Below are positions 18,239 to 26,625 of a DNA stretch of 64,000 nucleotides, piece after piece. Below the pieces are notes generated by a model, which saw nothing but the letters and a program-made list of their open reading frames with translations, was not told the DNA's origin and did not search any database. Source of the stretch: Acidobacteriota bacterium (GTDB taxonomy: Bacteria; Acidobacteriota; Terriglobia; Bryobacterales; Bryobacteraceae); NCBI GenBank assembly GCA_017307505.1, contig JAFKEE010000030.1:124001-188000 (forward strand). Direction: 5' to 3'. How positions within the stretch are numbered: position 1 is the stretch's first letter; each line of letters begins with the position of its first letter. Made by a program: the position numbers and the translations under genes.

Positions 18239-18256
18239 GTTCACTGGAGCTTCACT

Positions 18257-18712
18257 TTGCCATCAGAACTCGTTGTCCGGCCCACTCTCAAGCGAGCTAA
18301 GTTCTCGGCTGCTCTTTGCGTTCTGTTCCTGATTCTCGTGATCTGGTTATGGCGGAAGCTGGCTCCGGATGCCGCACCCTGGATAGTGACAGTCGGCGTA
18401 ATTCCGTTTCTCGCACCTATACTTAGTTGGCTGGATTCTACAAGGACCGAACTGACGATGGAAGCCGGCGTGGTCCGGTACCGGCATGGGTTGATGAATC
18501 AGACGACCCGGGCGCTGGATTTGAAGAAGCTGCAGGATGTCCGCGTGGAACGCTCCCTGACGCAGCGGCTGTGGGGCGTGGGTACGCTGGTGCTGGAAAC
18601 GGCGAACGAGTCAGGACGAATCACAGTCAACGATATCGACGGCGCGCAGCGTGTAGCCGATCGCATCATGACAGCCTCCCGAAGAGAAGGAAACACAACC
18701 AATAATGTCTGA
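18257..18712 (+). CDS. Bacterial PH-domain (bPH2/YdbS-like) membrane protein
   Basis: 151 residues from TTG 18257, which has GGAG 8 bases upstream; the frame is open back to TTG 18200, but that would sit upstream of the likely promoter. Two hydrophobic helices (SAALCVLFLILVIWLW and APWIVTVGVIPFLAPIL) are followed by a PH-like beta domain: RTELTMEAGVVRYRHGLMNQTTRALDLKKLQDVRVERSLTQRLWGVGTLVLETA. That pattern is typical of YdbS/YdbT proteins of unknown role. Its end overlaps the next start by 8 bases, and it opens the long plus-strand gene run. Confidence 0.75.
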   Translation: MPSELVVRPTLKRAKFSAALCVLFLILVIWLWRKLAPDAAPWIVTVGVIPFLAPILSWLDSTRTELTMEAGVVRYRHGLMNQTTRALDLKKLQDVRVERSLTQRLWGVGTLVLETANESGRITVNDIDGAQRVADRIMTASRREGNTTNNV

Positions 18713-19451
18713 AAGCCTGAAGGGTAAGATTGCCCTCATCACGGGTGCCTCCCGCGGCCTGGGCCGTGCCATGGCTATTGCGCTGGCGGGTGCGGGTGTC
18801 CGCGTCGCTCTAGTGGGCCGCGATGCCGCGAAGCTGGAAGAGACAGCGGCCGCCTGCGGCGAAGGCGCCTCGGTTTTCCCGTGCGACGTCACGAAAGAGG
18901 ACGAGATCGCAGAGTTGGAAAAGGGCGTGGCCGCGTCGATGGGAAAGGTGCAGATCCTCATCAATAACGCAGGCGTGAACCTGCGCAAGCCGGTGACCGA
19001 GTTTACCCTGCAGGAATGGAACTGGGTGATGGACACCAACCTCACCAGCGCGTTCCTCTGCGCACGCGCCTTCGTGCCGCACATGAAGGGGACCGGCTAT
19101 GGGCGCATCATCAACATGACCTCGATCATGAGCCATGTCTCGCTGCCTGGACGTTGTGCCTACTCGGCTTCAAAGACCGGCTTGCTGGGCCTGACGCGGG
19201 CGCTGGCGATGGAACTGGCCGGGGAAGGCGTGACGGTGAACGGCATCAGTCCGGGGCCTTTCGCGACGGAGATGAACACTCCGTTGATGAGCAATCCTGA
19301 GGCGAACGCCCAGTTCCTGTCGAAGATTCCGGTTGGCCAGTGGGGCGAGCCGGCGGATATCGGCACACTGGCGGTCTACCTGTGTTCTCCAGAAGCGCGC
19401 TTCATCACCGGAACGGACATCGTAATCGATGGGGGCTGGCTGGCGCAATGA
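18705..19451 (+). CDS. Short-chain dehydrogenase/reductase (SDR)
   Basis: 248 residues with the complete classical SDR set: TGASRGLG cofactor loop (14-21), NNAGV, Ser of MTSIMSH, the catalytic YSASK, and the C-terminal IVIDGGW. GRDAAK after strand 2 suggests NADP preference. Similar proteins are gluconate 5-dehydrogenases, 3-oxoacyl-ACP reductase-like enzymes and other sugar or alcohol dehydrogenases; the substrate cannot be decided. It overlaps both neighbours (8 bases before, ATGA after), so it is likely co-translated with the sugar-binding lipoprotein. Confidence 0.92.
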   Translation: MSESLKGKIALITGASRGLGRAMAIALAGAGVRVALVGRDAAKLEETAAACGEGASVFPCDVTKEDEIAELEKGVAASMGKVQILINNAGVNLRKPVTEFTLQEWNWVMDTNLTSAFLCARAFVPHMKGTGYGRIINMTSIMSHVSLPGRCAYSASKTGLLGLTRALAMELAGEGVTVNGISPGPFATEMNTPLMSNPEANAQFLSKIPVGQWGEPADIGTLAVYLCSPEARFITGTDIVIDGGWLAQ

Positions 19452-20398
19452 AGCGGCGCGTATTCCTGGCGGCCGGCGCGGCTGGTCTGGCCGCCTGCGG
19501 CCGCAGCGGGAAACGCCGGATCGCCGTGATCCCCAAAGGGACGTCGCACCTCTTCTGGGTCTCCGTGCAGGCCGGCGCGCTGGCGGCCGGCAAGCAGTTG
19601 AACGTGGAGATCCTCTGGAACGGGCCGGCGACGGAGACGGACTTCAACCGGCAGATCCAGATCATCGATTCGATGATCGCCCAGCGGGTGGACGGCATTG
19701 CCGTCGCGGTGAGTGAGCGGCAGGCGCTGGCCGGTCCCATCGACCGGGCCGTGGCTTCGGGCATCCCGGTGACGGTGTTCGATTCGGGCGTCGACACGCA
19801 GAGCTTCATGACCTACGTGGGCACGGACAACGTGCTGGCCGGGCGGATGGCGGCCCGGAAGCTGGCCGAGATCCTGGGCGGCAAAGGCAAAGTGGCCGTG
19901 GTGCTGCACATGCCAGGAAGCCTGTCGACGATGGACCGGGAGACGGGCTTCAAGGATGAAGTCGAGAAGAAGTTTCCGGGACTGAAGATTGTGGCCGAGC
20001 AGTTCGGCATGTCGGATCGCGCCAAATCGCGCGCCGCCGCTGAGAACATCCTGGCGGCCCAACCGGATCTGGATGCGTTCTTCACCTCGACCGAGCCCAG
20101 CGCGACGGGCACGATCCTGGCTCTGAAGAGCCGCGATTTGCAGAAGAAGGTCAAGCTGGTCACGGTGGATTCCAGCGACAACCTGGTGGAAGAGATGCGG
20201 GCGGGAGTGCTGAGCTGTATGATCGCGCAGGATCCCTTTGGGATGGCATTCCAAACCGTGAAAACTCTGGTGGACAAGCTGGACGGCAAACAGCCGCCGA
20301 AGCGAATTGACCTGGAGCCCAAAGTGATCACAGCGCCGGATCTGGATAAGCCGGAAGTACAAGAATTGCTAAAACCGGACATCCGGAAATACCTGTAG
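19448..20398 (+). CDS. Sugar-binding lipoprotein (PBP1/ribose-type ABC substrate-binding protein)
   Basis: 316 residues. The lipobox LAAC puts Cys17 at the lipid anchor after a Tat-like KRR start. The mature part is a type I periplasmic binding protein: IAVIPKGTSHLFWVSVQAGALAAGKQLNVEI, IIDSMIAQRVDGIAVAVSE, IPVTVFDSGVD, YVGTDNVLAGRMAARKLAE, DAFFTSTEPSATG. Such proteins bind ribose, allose, xylose or AI-2. No permease or ATPase gene lies next to it, so its partners must be elsewhere or it serves as a sensor. ATG 19448 overlaps the SDR stop (ATGA). Confidence 0.9.
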   Translation: MKRRVFLAAGAAGLAACGRSGKRRIAVIPKGTSHLFWVSVQAGALAAGKQLNVEILWNGPATETDFNRQIQIIDSMIAQRVDGIAVAVSERQALAGPIDRAVASGIPVTVFDSGVDTQSFMTYVGTDNVLAGRMAARKLAEILGGKGKVAVVLHMPGSLSTMDRETGFKDEVEKKFPGLKIVAEQFGMSDRAKSRAAAENILAAQPDLDAFFTSTEPSATGTILALKSRDLQKKVKLVTVDSSDNLVEEMRAGVLSCMIAQDPFGMAFQTVKTLVDKLDGKQPPKRIDLEPKVITAPDLDKPEVQELLKPDIRKYL

Positions 20399-20407
20399 AG
20401 AAGGCGC

Positions 20408-21877
20408 ATGAATCAGGACACCCGCTTCTTTGGCCACCCGGCCGGCTTGTCGACGCTGTTTTTCACGGAGCTATGGGAGCGGTTTGGCTACTATGGCATG
20501 CGTGCGCTGCTGGTCCTGTTCATGACCGCCTCCGTTTCCGCCGGCGGCATGGGCATGAGCACGACGACGGCCTTCGCCATCTACGGCCTCTATACGGCCA
20601 GCGTCTACGGTTTCAGTCTGCCGGGCGGATGGCTGGCCGACCGGATTCTGGGCCAGCGCCGAACAGTGATGTACGGCGGGCTGATCATCTCGGCCGGCTA
20701 CTTCATGCTGGCCGTACCGAATGAGTCTGTCTTCTTCCTGGGCCTGCCTGTGATCGTGCTGGGCACAGGCATGTTGAAGCCGAACATTTCAACGATTGTC
20801 GGGCAGATCTACCGGCCTGGCGACCCGCGCACGGATGCCGGATTCTCGATCTTCTACATGGGCATCAATATCGGCGCCACGGTGTCGCCGTTGATCTGCG
20901 GGTATGTCGGGGAACGGATCAACTGGCATTACGGCTTCGGCCTGGCGGGCGTCGGTATGCTCTGTGGCGTACTGACCTTCTGGATGGGCCGGCACCGTCT
21001 GGGCGAGGCGGGCGTGCATCCTGTGACTCCGCCAACCCCGGAGATCGGACAGCAGTGGCGCCGGCAGTTTCAGCTCTCGGTGGTCGGGCTGGTGGCCGCG
21101 ACCGCCGTGCTCGCCTTTCTCCACTTCAGTGGCACGATGCCGCTGGATGCGGAACGGCTGGTGAATGCGGCCGGGATTCTGCTGGCCATCATCACTCTGG
21201 GGCTGTTCGGCTGGATGTTCTTTGGTGGGGACTGGACGCCCGCGGAGCGCAAGCGGCTGATGGTGATCATCGTCCTGTTCTGCGGATCGTCTCTCTATTG
21301 GGCCGCCTTTGAGCAGGCGGGTTCGTCCTTCAACGTCTTCGCGAAACGCAATACAGAACGGGTGCTGTTCGGATTCGATTTTCCGGCGAGCTGGTTCCAG
21401 TCGCTGAACGCGGGTTTCATCATCTGTTTTGCGGCGGCGTTCGCCTGGTTGTGGCTGAAGATGGGTGACCGGCAGCCCTCCTCCGTGATGAAGTTCGCAC
21501 TCTCGTTGTTCTTCGCCACCGGGACCTTTGTCGTGATGATGGTGGCCTCCCAGCGGGCCGGAACCGACGGACGCGTCAGCCCCATGTGGCTGGTGGTGAC
21601 CTATCTGCTGCAGACTTTAGGAGAACTGCTGCTGAGCCCGGTGGGCCTTGGCGCGATGACCCGGTTGGCCCCCCAACGGGTAGCGGGCCTGATGATGGGG
21701 GTCTGGTTCCTCTCGATCTCCATGGGCAACTACCTGGCGGGCAAAACGGCCTCTCTCTATGGCAATCTGCCTCCCTTCGACCTGTTCCGGACGCTGGGCA
21801 TCACCATGCTGGTGGCCGCGATCATCCTGGCGCTCATCGCCCGTCCTGTCTCGAAGCTGATCGACGACGTAAAATAG
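20408..21877 (+). CDS. POT family proton-coupled di/tripeptide transporter
   Basis: 489 residues, 12 to 14 helices. The POT signature FFTELWERFGYYGMRALL holds the ExxER motif (Glu21, Glu24, Arg25) needed for proton coupling, and the second signature FSIFYMGINIGATVSPLICGYVGE is present. Loop GWLADRILGQRRTVMYGG matches the MFS motif. It likely imports peptides, which fits the secreted peptidases nearby (M14 in the same gene run; S9 at 188). GAAGG sits a few bases before ATG 20408. Confidence 0.93.
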   Translation: MNQDTRFFGHPAGLSTLFFTELWERFGYYGMRALLVLFMTASVSAGGMGMSTTTAFAIYGLYTASVYGFSLPGGWLADRILGQRRTVMYGGLIISAGYFMLAVPNESVFFLGLPVIVLGTGMLKPNISTIVGQIYRPGDPRTDAGFSIFYMGINIGATVSPLICGYVGERINWHYGFGLAGVGMLCGVLTFWMGRHRLGEAGVHPVTPPTPEIGQQWRRQFQLSVVGLVAATAVLAFLHFSGTMPLDAERLVNAAGILLAIITLGLFGWMFFGGDWTPAERKRLMVIIVLFCGSSLYWAAFEQAGSSFNVFAKRNTERVLFGFDFPASWFQSLNAGFIICFAAAFAWLWLKMGDRQPSSVMKFALSLFFATGTFVVMMVASQRAGTDGRVSPMWLVVTYLLQTLGELLLSPVGLGAMTRLAPQRVAGLMMGVWFLSISMGNYLAGKTASLYGNLPPFDLFRTLGITMLVAAIILALIARPVSKLIDDVK

Positions 21878-21881
21878 AACG

Positions 21882-22151
21882 ATGGCCGACAAAAAGCCGA
21901 AGGCGGGGGAGAGTGTGCCGCCTGCCGACGCGCAACCGTTCGAGCAGTCGCTGAGCGAGCTCGAGGGCGTGGTGCGCCAATTGGAGAGCGCGGAACTGCC
22001 TTTGGAGCAGGCCCTGGAACTCTTTGAAAAAGGAATGCTTCTCAGCGATTCCTGCCGTAAGCAGCTGACTGCGGCCGAGACCCGGGTGGAGATTCTCATG
22101 AAGAAGGGCGAGGACTTTGAAGCCCTGCCTTTCGATCCGGAAGAAGAATGA
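21882..22151 (+). CDS. xseB: Exodeoxyribonuclease VII small subunit
   Basis: 89 residues. FEQSLSELEGVVRQLESAELPLEQALELFEKGMLLSDSCRKQLTAAETRVEIL is the XseB coiled-coil pattern, preceded by a 17-residue polar leader. XseB binds the C-terminal helices of XseA to form the exonuclease that degrades single-stranded DNA. xseA is not in the window. The next gene starts at ATGA overlapping this stop; xseB-ispA is a widespread pair. Confidence 0.95.
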   Translation: MADKKPKAGESVPPADAQPFEQSLSELEGVVRQLESAELPLEQALELFEKGMLLSDSCRKQLTAAETRVEILMKKGEDFEALPFDPEEE

Positions 22152-23032
22152 CGTTTGCTGAACTGACTTTGAAGGATTACCTGGCCGAGCAGACGAAACT
22201 GATCGACCAGGAACTGGACCGGCTGGTGCCGGCCGAAGATGTGCCGCCGTCGACCATCCACAAGGCGATGCGCTACTCGCTGTTCGCGGGCGGGAAGCGG
22301 ATCCGGCCGATCCTGTGCCTGGAAGCGGCCAGGAGCATCGCGGGCCACGACGTGGAGGGGGCGGTGACCGTGGCGTGTCCCCTGGAACTGATCCACACCT
22401 ATTCGTTGATCCACGACGACCTGCCTGCCCTGGACAACGACGACCTGCGCCGCGGCCGGCCCACCTCGCACAAAGTCTTTGGCGAGGCGGTGGCGATCCT
22501 GGCGGGCGACTCGCTGCTGACGTTTGCGTTTGAAGTGCTGGGGCGGCTGGGCAATGCGCGGCTGGTGGCCGAGTTGGCCTCTGCCTCGGGCACCGTACGG
22601 GGCATGATCGCGGGCCAGGTGCACGACATTGAGGGCGAGAACCAGACGCCGACGGCGGAACTGCTGGATCAGATCCACCGGGCCAAGACCGGCGCGCTGC
22701 TGCGCTGCTCGCTGCGGCTGGGCGCTATTCACGCGGGCGCGACCGAAGATCAACTGGCGTCGATCTCGGCGTATGGCGAGCACATCGGACTCGCCTTCCA
22801 GATTGTCGACGACATCCTGGATGTGACTCAGACCAGTGAAGAATTAGGGAAGACAGCGGGCAAGGACGCCGAGCAGCACAAGATTACTTTTCCGGCGGTG
22901 TATGGCCTGGATGCTTCGCAGCGCATGGCGGAGGAACAGCGGGTGCTGGCGCACGCCGCGCTGGAGCAGTTTGGCGCCCGCGCCCGGCGGCTGCACGAAC
23001 TGGCCGACCTCATCGTCGACCGCAACTCATGA
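22148..23032 (+). CDS. ispA: Polyprenyl synthetase (farnesyl/geranylgeranyl diphosphate synthase)
   Basis: 294 residues. The first Asp-rich motif is in YSLIHDDLPALDNDDLRRGRPT and the second in FQIVDDILDVT. GGKRIRPIL and the residues before the first motif are those of the short-chain (C15-C20) IspA group rather than of long-chain synthases. It condenses DMAPP/IPP made by the MEP pathway (IspG at 15489). ATG overlaps the xseB stop and its stop overlaps tlyA, both as ATGA. Exact chain length is not readable with confidence. Confidence 0.94.
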   Translation: MTFAELTLKDYLAEQTKLIDQELDRLVPAEDVPPSTIHKAMRYSLFAGGKRIRPILCLEAARSIAGHDVEGAVTVACPLELIHTYSLIHDDLPALDNDDLRRGRPTSHKVFGEAVAILAGDSLLTFAFEVLGRLGNARLVAELASASGTVRGMIAGQVHDIEGENQTPTAELLDQIHRAKTGALLRCSLRLGAIHAGATEDQLASISAYGEHIGLAFQIVDDILDVTQTSEELGKTAGKDAEQHKITFPAVYGLDASQRMAEEQRVLAHAALEQFGARARRLHELADLIVDRNS

Positions 23033-23787
23033 AACAGGCCAGGCAGCGCATCGACCAGTTGTTATGCGATCGAGGCCTGGTCGAATCCAAAGACAAAGCC
23101 CGGGCGATGCTGCTGGCCGGCGCCGTGATGGTGAACGGGCAGCGCGTCGACAAAGCTGGGGCGCTGGTCTCCACCGGCGCCGTGATCGAACTGATCGCGC
23201 GCATGCCGTGGGTGAGCCGCGGCGCCTACAAGCTTCTGGGCGCGCTGGATCACTGGAAGATCGATGTGACGGGCCGCGTGTGCCTGGATGTCGGGTCCTC
23301 CACCGGCGGCTTCACCGATGTGCTGCTCAGCCGCGGCGCTGCCCGGGTGCACTGCATCGACGTCGGGACCGGCCAACTGGATTGGAAGCTGCGCAACGAC
23401 CCGCGGGTGGCCGTCCACGAAGGAGTGAACGCGCGGTTCCTGGAGCCGGCTCTGACAGGCGAACTGGCGGGGCTGGCCGTCTGCGACGTCAGCTTCATAT
23501 CGGTTACACTCATCCTTCCGGCCTTGAAGCCGATGCTCACCGCGCCGCGTGAGTTCGTTATTCTAGTCAAACCACAGTTTGAGGTTGGCCGCGACCAGGT
23601 GGGCCGGGGTGGGATCGTGCGCGATCCGGCCCTTCACCAGGCATCGGTGGAGCGAGTCCGTTCCGCTGCCGCGATGCTGGGCTTTGAGACGGATGTAATT
23701 GAAAGTCCCGTACTGGGCGCTGAGGGAAATAAGGAGTTCCTGCTGTATGGAACCGATTCGCACGGTCGGCATCATCTCGAAGCCTGA
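23029..23787 (+). CDS. tlyA: TlyA family rRNA 2'-O-methyltransferase
   Basis: 252 residues: an N-terminal S4 RNA-binding domain (RIDQLLCDRGLVESKDKARAMLLAGAVMVNG) and an FtsJ-like SAM domain (SRGAYKLLGALD, LDVGSSTGGFTDVLL, VILVKPQFEVGR). The Lys-Asp-Lys-type catalytic residues of the FtsJ fold can be traced (Lys of AYKLL, Asp of CDVSFIS, Lys of LVKPQ). Homologues methylate cytidines in 16S and 23S rRNA; the name haemolysin is historical. tlyA followed by nadK is a common order. Its last 41 bases overlap the nadK start. Confidence 0.92.
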   Translation: MKQARQRIDQLLCDRGLVESKDKARAMLLAGAVMVNGQRVDKAGALVSTGAVIELIARMPWVSRGAYKLLGALDHWKIDVTGRVCLDVGSSTGGFTDVLLSRGAARVHCIDVGTGQLDWKLRNDPRVAVHEGVNARFLEPALTGELAGLAVCDVSFISVTLILPALKPMLTAPREFVILVKPQFEVGRDQVGRGGIVRDPALHQASVERVRSAAAMLGFETDVIESPVLGAEGNKEFLLYGTDSHGRHHLEA

Positions 23788-24613
23788 GGTCAAGCAGGCT
23801 GAGCAGCTTGTGCCCGCCCTGCTGGCATGGCTCGATTCGCATGGCGTCAGCTATCGGGTGGATGAAGCGACACAGCAGTATTCCTCCAGGGGCCTGACGG
23901 CGCTATCGCGCGAAGAGGTCCCGGATGGCTGTCAACTGGTGATCGTGCTGGGCGGCGACGGCACGCTGCTTTCGGCGGCAAGAGCCATCGCCGGCCGCGA
24001 GATCCCCCTGTTTGCCGTGAATCTGGGCGGACTCGGCTTCCTGACCGCGATTTCGACCGAAGAGCTTTTTCCCGAACTGGAGCGTGCGCTCCGCAACGAG
24101 CACCGGATCGCGAAGCGCCGCATGCTGTCGTGCGAAGTGCAGCGCCACGGCGACGTGGTCGCACATTACGAAGCGCTGAACGACGTGGTGATCACCAAGG
24201 TGAACATCGCCCGTATGATCGACCTGGTGTGCAACGTGGACGCCCACTTTGTCTGCCGCTACAAGGCGGACGGGCTGATCCTGTCCACGCCCACGGGTTC
24301 CACCGCCTACTCGCTCAGCGCCGGTGGCCCCATCGTTTTCCCTTCCGTGGGCGCACTGTGTATCACGCCCATCTGCCCGCATACGCTCACCAACCGGCCC
24401 GTCCTGGTGTCGGATGCGAGCGTGATCCAGATTTTGAACCTGGCTTCCGACGACGTGGCTTACCTCACGATCGACGGCCAAGTAGGAGAGCCGCTTAAAG
24501 AACAGGACCGAGTGATCTGCCGTAGCAGCCAACATGCCCTGTCGCTGATCAGGCCGCCGCGGATGCTGTTTTTCGATGTACTGCGACAGAAACTCAAGTG
24601 GGGTGAACGTTGA
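23747..24613 (+). CDS. nadK: NAD kinase
   Basis: 288 residues from ATG 23747, which has AAGGAG 10 bases upstream; the frame is open to 23699 but the domain starts TVGIISKPE. Family motifs: VLGGDGTLLSAAR, the ligand segment ALNDVVITK and the Gly-rich YKADGLILSTPTGSTAYSLSAGGPIV. It phosphorylates NAD to NADP with ATP or polyphosphate. It overlaps tlyA by 41 bases, and its stop overlaps the TTG start of the next gene. Confidence 0.96.
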   Translation: MEPIRTVGIISKPEVKQAEQLVPALLAWLDSHGVSYRVDEATQQYSSRGLTALSREEVPDGCQLVIVLGGDGTLLSAARAIAGREIPLFAVNLGGLGFLTAISTEELFPELERALRNEHRIAKRRMLSCEVQRHGDVVAHYEALNDVVITKVNIARMIDLVCNVDAHFVCRYKADGLILSTPTGSTAYSLSAGGPIVFPSVGALCITPICPHTLTNRPVLVSDASVIQILNLASDDVAYLTIDGQVGEPLKEQDRVICRSSQHALSLIRPPRMLFFDVLRQKLKWGER

Positions 24614-25842
24614 AGAAGCTCTCTCTGACCAGCTGGATCTTTATCGCCATGGCGCTGGGCATCGCCGTGGGCCACTTTCTCCCGGATGTCGGGAAACAGC
24701 TCACGCCTGTTTCCAACATCTTTATCCGCATGATCAAGTCGATCATCGCGCCATTGCTGTTCGCCACTCTGGTGGTGGGCATAGCCGGGTCTGGTTCCGC
24801 CAAGGCGATGGGCCGCATCGGAGCCAAGGCGATTATCTATTTCGAGATCGTGACCACCGCGGCATTGGTGGTGGGGCTGATGTTCGTGAATCTGCTGAAG
24901 CCAGGCGTGGGCGTGGCGCTGCAGTCCGGCGCGCCGGATCCGAATCTGCCTACCACGCACCTGACGTTCGCCTCGATCCTGGAGCACACGTTCCCGAACT
25001 CCATCTTCGACTCGATGGCCAAAGGTGAAGTGCTGCAGATGGTGGTGTTCTGCTTCCTCTTCGGCACTGCCTGCACGGCTCTGGGCGCTCGGGCGGAACC
25101 GGTGGTGAAGTTCCTGCAGTCTCTCGCCGAGATCATGTTCGAGTACACGAAGTACGTGATGTACCTGGCTCCCTTCGGTGTGGGCGCGGCGATGGCGGCG
25201 ACCATTGGCAACAAGGGCATCAACGTCCTGGGCAACCTGGGCAAGCTGGTGCTGACGCTTTACGGCGCTCTCGCCTTCTTCGTCATCATCGTGCTGGGCC
25301 TGGTGGTGGTGATCACGCGCATTCCAGCCCGGCGGTTCTGGCACTGGGTGAAGGAGCCGTACATTCTGGCTTTCTCGACCGCATCGAGCGAAGCGGCCCT
25401 GCCCATGGCGCTGGAAAACATGCAGCGCTTCGGAGTGCCGAAGCACATCGTGGCGTTTGTCCTGCCCACGGGGTATAGCTTCAATCTGGATGGCTCCACC
25501 CTTTACCTGTCGCTGGCCTCGGTATTCGTGGCCCAGGCAGCTGGGGTGGACATGCCGCTCTCGCAGCAGATCATGATGATGCTGACCCTGATGCTGACTT
25601 CGAAGGGCGTGGCCGCCGTACCCCGTGCCTCGTTGATCGTGCTGGCGGGTACGCTGGCCACATTCAAGTTGCCGTTGGAAGGCATTGCCATCATTCTCGG
25701 TGTGGACACATTGATGGATATGGCGCGCACCTCTGTGAACCTGCTGGGCAACTGCCTGGCAAGCGCAGTGGTGGCGCGTTGGGAAGGCTACGACCTGTCG
25801 CAGCCGCCCGCTGAACTGGAAGTAGAGCCGGCCGTTCACTAG
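24610..25842 (+). CDS. Dicarboxylate/amino acid:cation symporter (DAACS family, GltP/DctA-like)
   Basis: 410 residues, eight helices plus re-entrant loops. IFIRMIKSIIAPLLFATLVVGIAG (helix 2), the hairpin-1 region FSTASSEAALPMALENMQRFGVP and VLPTGYSFNLDGSTLYLSLASVFVAQ (helix 7) identify the glutamate/aspartate/C4-dicarboxylate carriers. The start is TTG, overlapping the nadK TGA as TTGA, with GGGG upstream; no ATG fits. The usual serine-rich hairpin motif is STASSEA here. Substrate not determined. Confidence 0.92.
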   Translation: MKKLSLTSWIFIAMALGIAVGHFLPDVGKQLTPVSNIFIRMIKSIIAPLLFATLVVGIAGSGSAKAMGRIGAKAIIYFEIVTTAALVVGLMFVNLLKPGVGVALQSGAPDPNLPTTHLTFASILEHTFPNSIFDSMAKGEVLQMVVFCFLFGTACTALGARAEPVVKFLQSLAEIMFEYTKYVMYLAPFGVGAAMAATIGNKGINVLGNLGKLVLTLYGALAFFVIIVLGLVVVITRIPARRFWHWVKEPYILAFSTASSEAALPMALENMQRFGVPKHIVAFVLPTGYSFNLDGSTLYLSLASVFVAQAAGVDMPLSQQIMMMLTLMLTSKGVAAVPRASLIVLAGTLATFKLPLEGIAIILGVDTLMDMARTSVNLLGNCLASAVVARWEGYDLSQPPAELEVEPAVH

Positions 25843-25863
25843 GCCGGCGGGGAGGTTGGAGCC

Positions 25864-26625
25864 ATGATGCTCGGAGCGGTGACGTACAACGTCCTGAAGG
25901 ATTGGGATCTTGAGACCGTCATTACACGGTTGGAGGAGGCCGGCTTCGAAGCGGTCGAGCTCCGCACCACGCACAAGCATGGTGTCGAGCCCACCCTCAC
26001 CGTGGACGAGCGGGCCAAGGTGCGGGCCCGCTTCGAGCGCAGCAAAGTCCGGCTGCTGAGCTTCGGGACTACCTGCGAGTTCCACTCCGCCGATGAGGCG
26101 GTCCGCCGCAAGAACGTAGCGGACGGCAAGGCCTTCGTCGACCTTGCCCACGACACGGGAGCGTGGGGTGTAAAGGTGCGTCCCAACGGTTTTCCCAAGG
26201 AAGTGAGCCGCGAGCAGACCATCCAGAACATCGGCGCCTGCCTGCGGGAACTGGGTGAGTATGGGGCAGGGAAGGGCGTGGAGATCTGGCTGGAAGTGCA
26301 CGGGTCCCAAACCCAGGTTCCGCCGGTGTGCGCGGCGATCATGCGCGCCACGAAGCACGACAGCGTCGGCCTGTGCTGGAACTCGAATCCCACCGACGTG
26401 GTCGACGGCAGCGTCAAACAGTCCTTTGAGCTGCTGAAGCCCTGGATCAAGAGCTGCCACATCAACGACCTGGTCAACGAGAAGTATCCGTGGCGCGAGC
26501 TGTTCACGCTGCTGCGCCAGGCTAAGTTCGAGCGCTACACCCTGATGGAGGTAGCCGAAAGCAAAGAGCCCGAGCGGTTTCTCCGCTATTACCGGGCCTT
26601 GTGGAAGGAGTTGAATCGCGGATGA
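25864..26625 (+). CDS. Sugar phosphate isomerase/epimerase-like TIM barrel (AP endonuclease 2 fold)
   Basis: 253 residues with the PF01261 pattern: GAVTYNVLKDWDLETVITRLEEAGFEAVELR, the metal-site GVEIWLEVHG, the later VGLCWNSNPTD and SCHINDLVN. Members isomerise or epimerise sugars and inositol derivatives, or act as hydroxypyruvate isomerases. There is no signal peptide. GGGGAGG and GGAG precede ATG 25864. It overlaps the M14 peptidase gene by ATGA, which is an unusual partner, so its pathway is unknown. Confidence 0.82.
   Translation: MMLGAVTYNVLKDWDLETVITRLEEAGFEAVELRTTHKHGVEPTLTVDERAKVRARFERSKVRLLSFGTTCEFHSADEAVRRKNVADGKAFVDLAHDTGAWGVKVRPNGFPKEVSREQTIQNIGACLRELGEYGAGKGVEIWLEVHGSQTQVPPVCAAIMRATKHDSVGLCWNSNPTDVVDGSVKQSFELLKPWIKSCHINDLVNEKYPWRELFTLLRQAKFERYTLMEVAESKEPERFLRYYRALWKELNRG

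Noticed and set aside
24460-26460. A 666-codon minus frame over nadK, the symporter and the TIM-barrel gene
   Set aside because: His/Arg/Gln-rich shadow without a domain, while three well-defined genes occupy the opposite strand.
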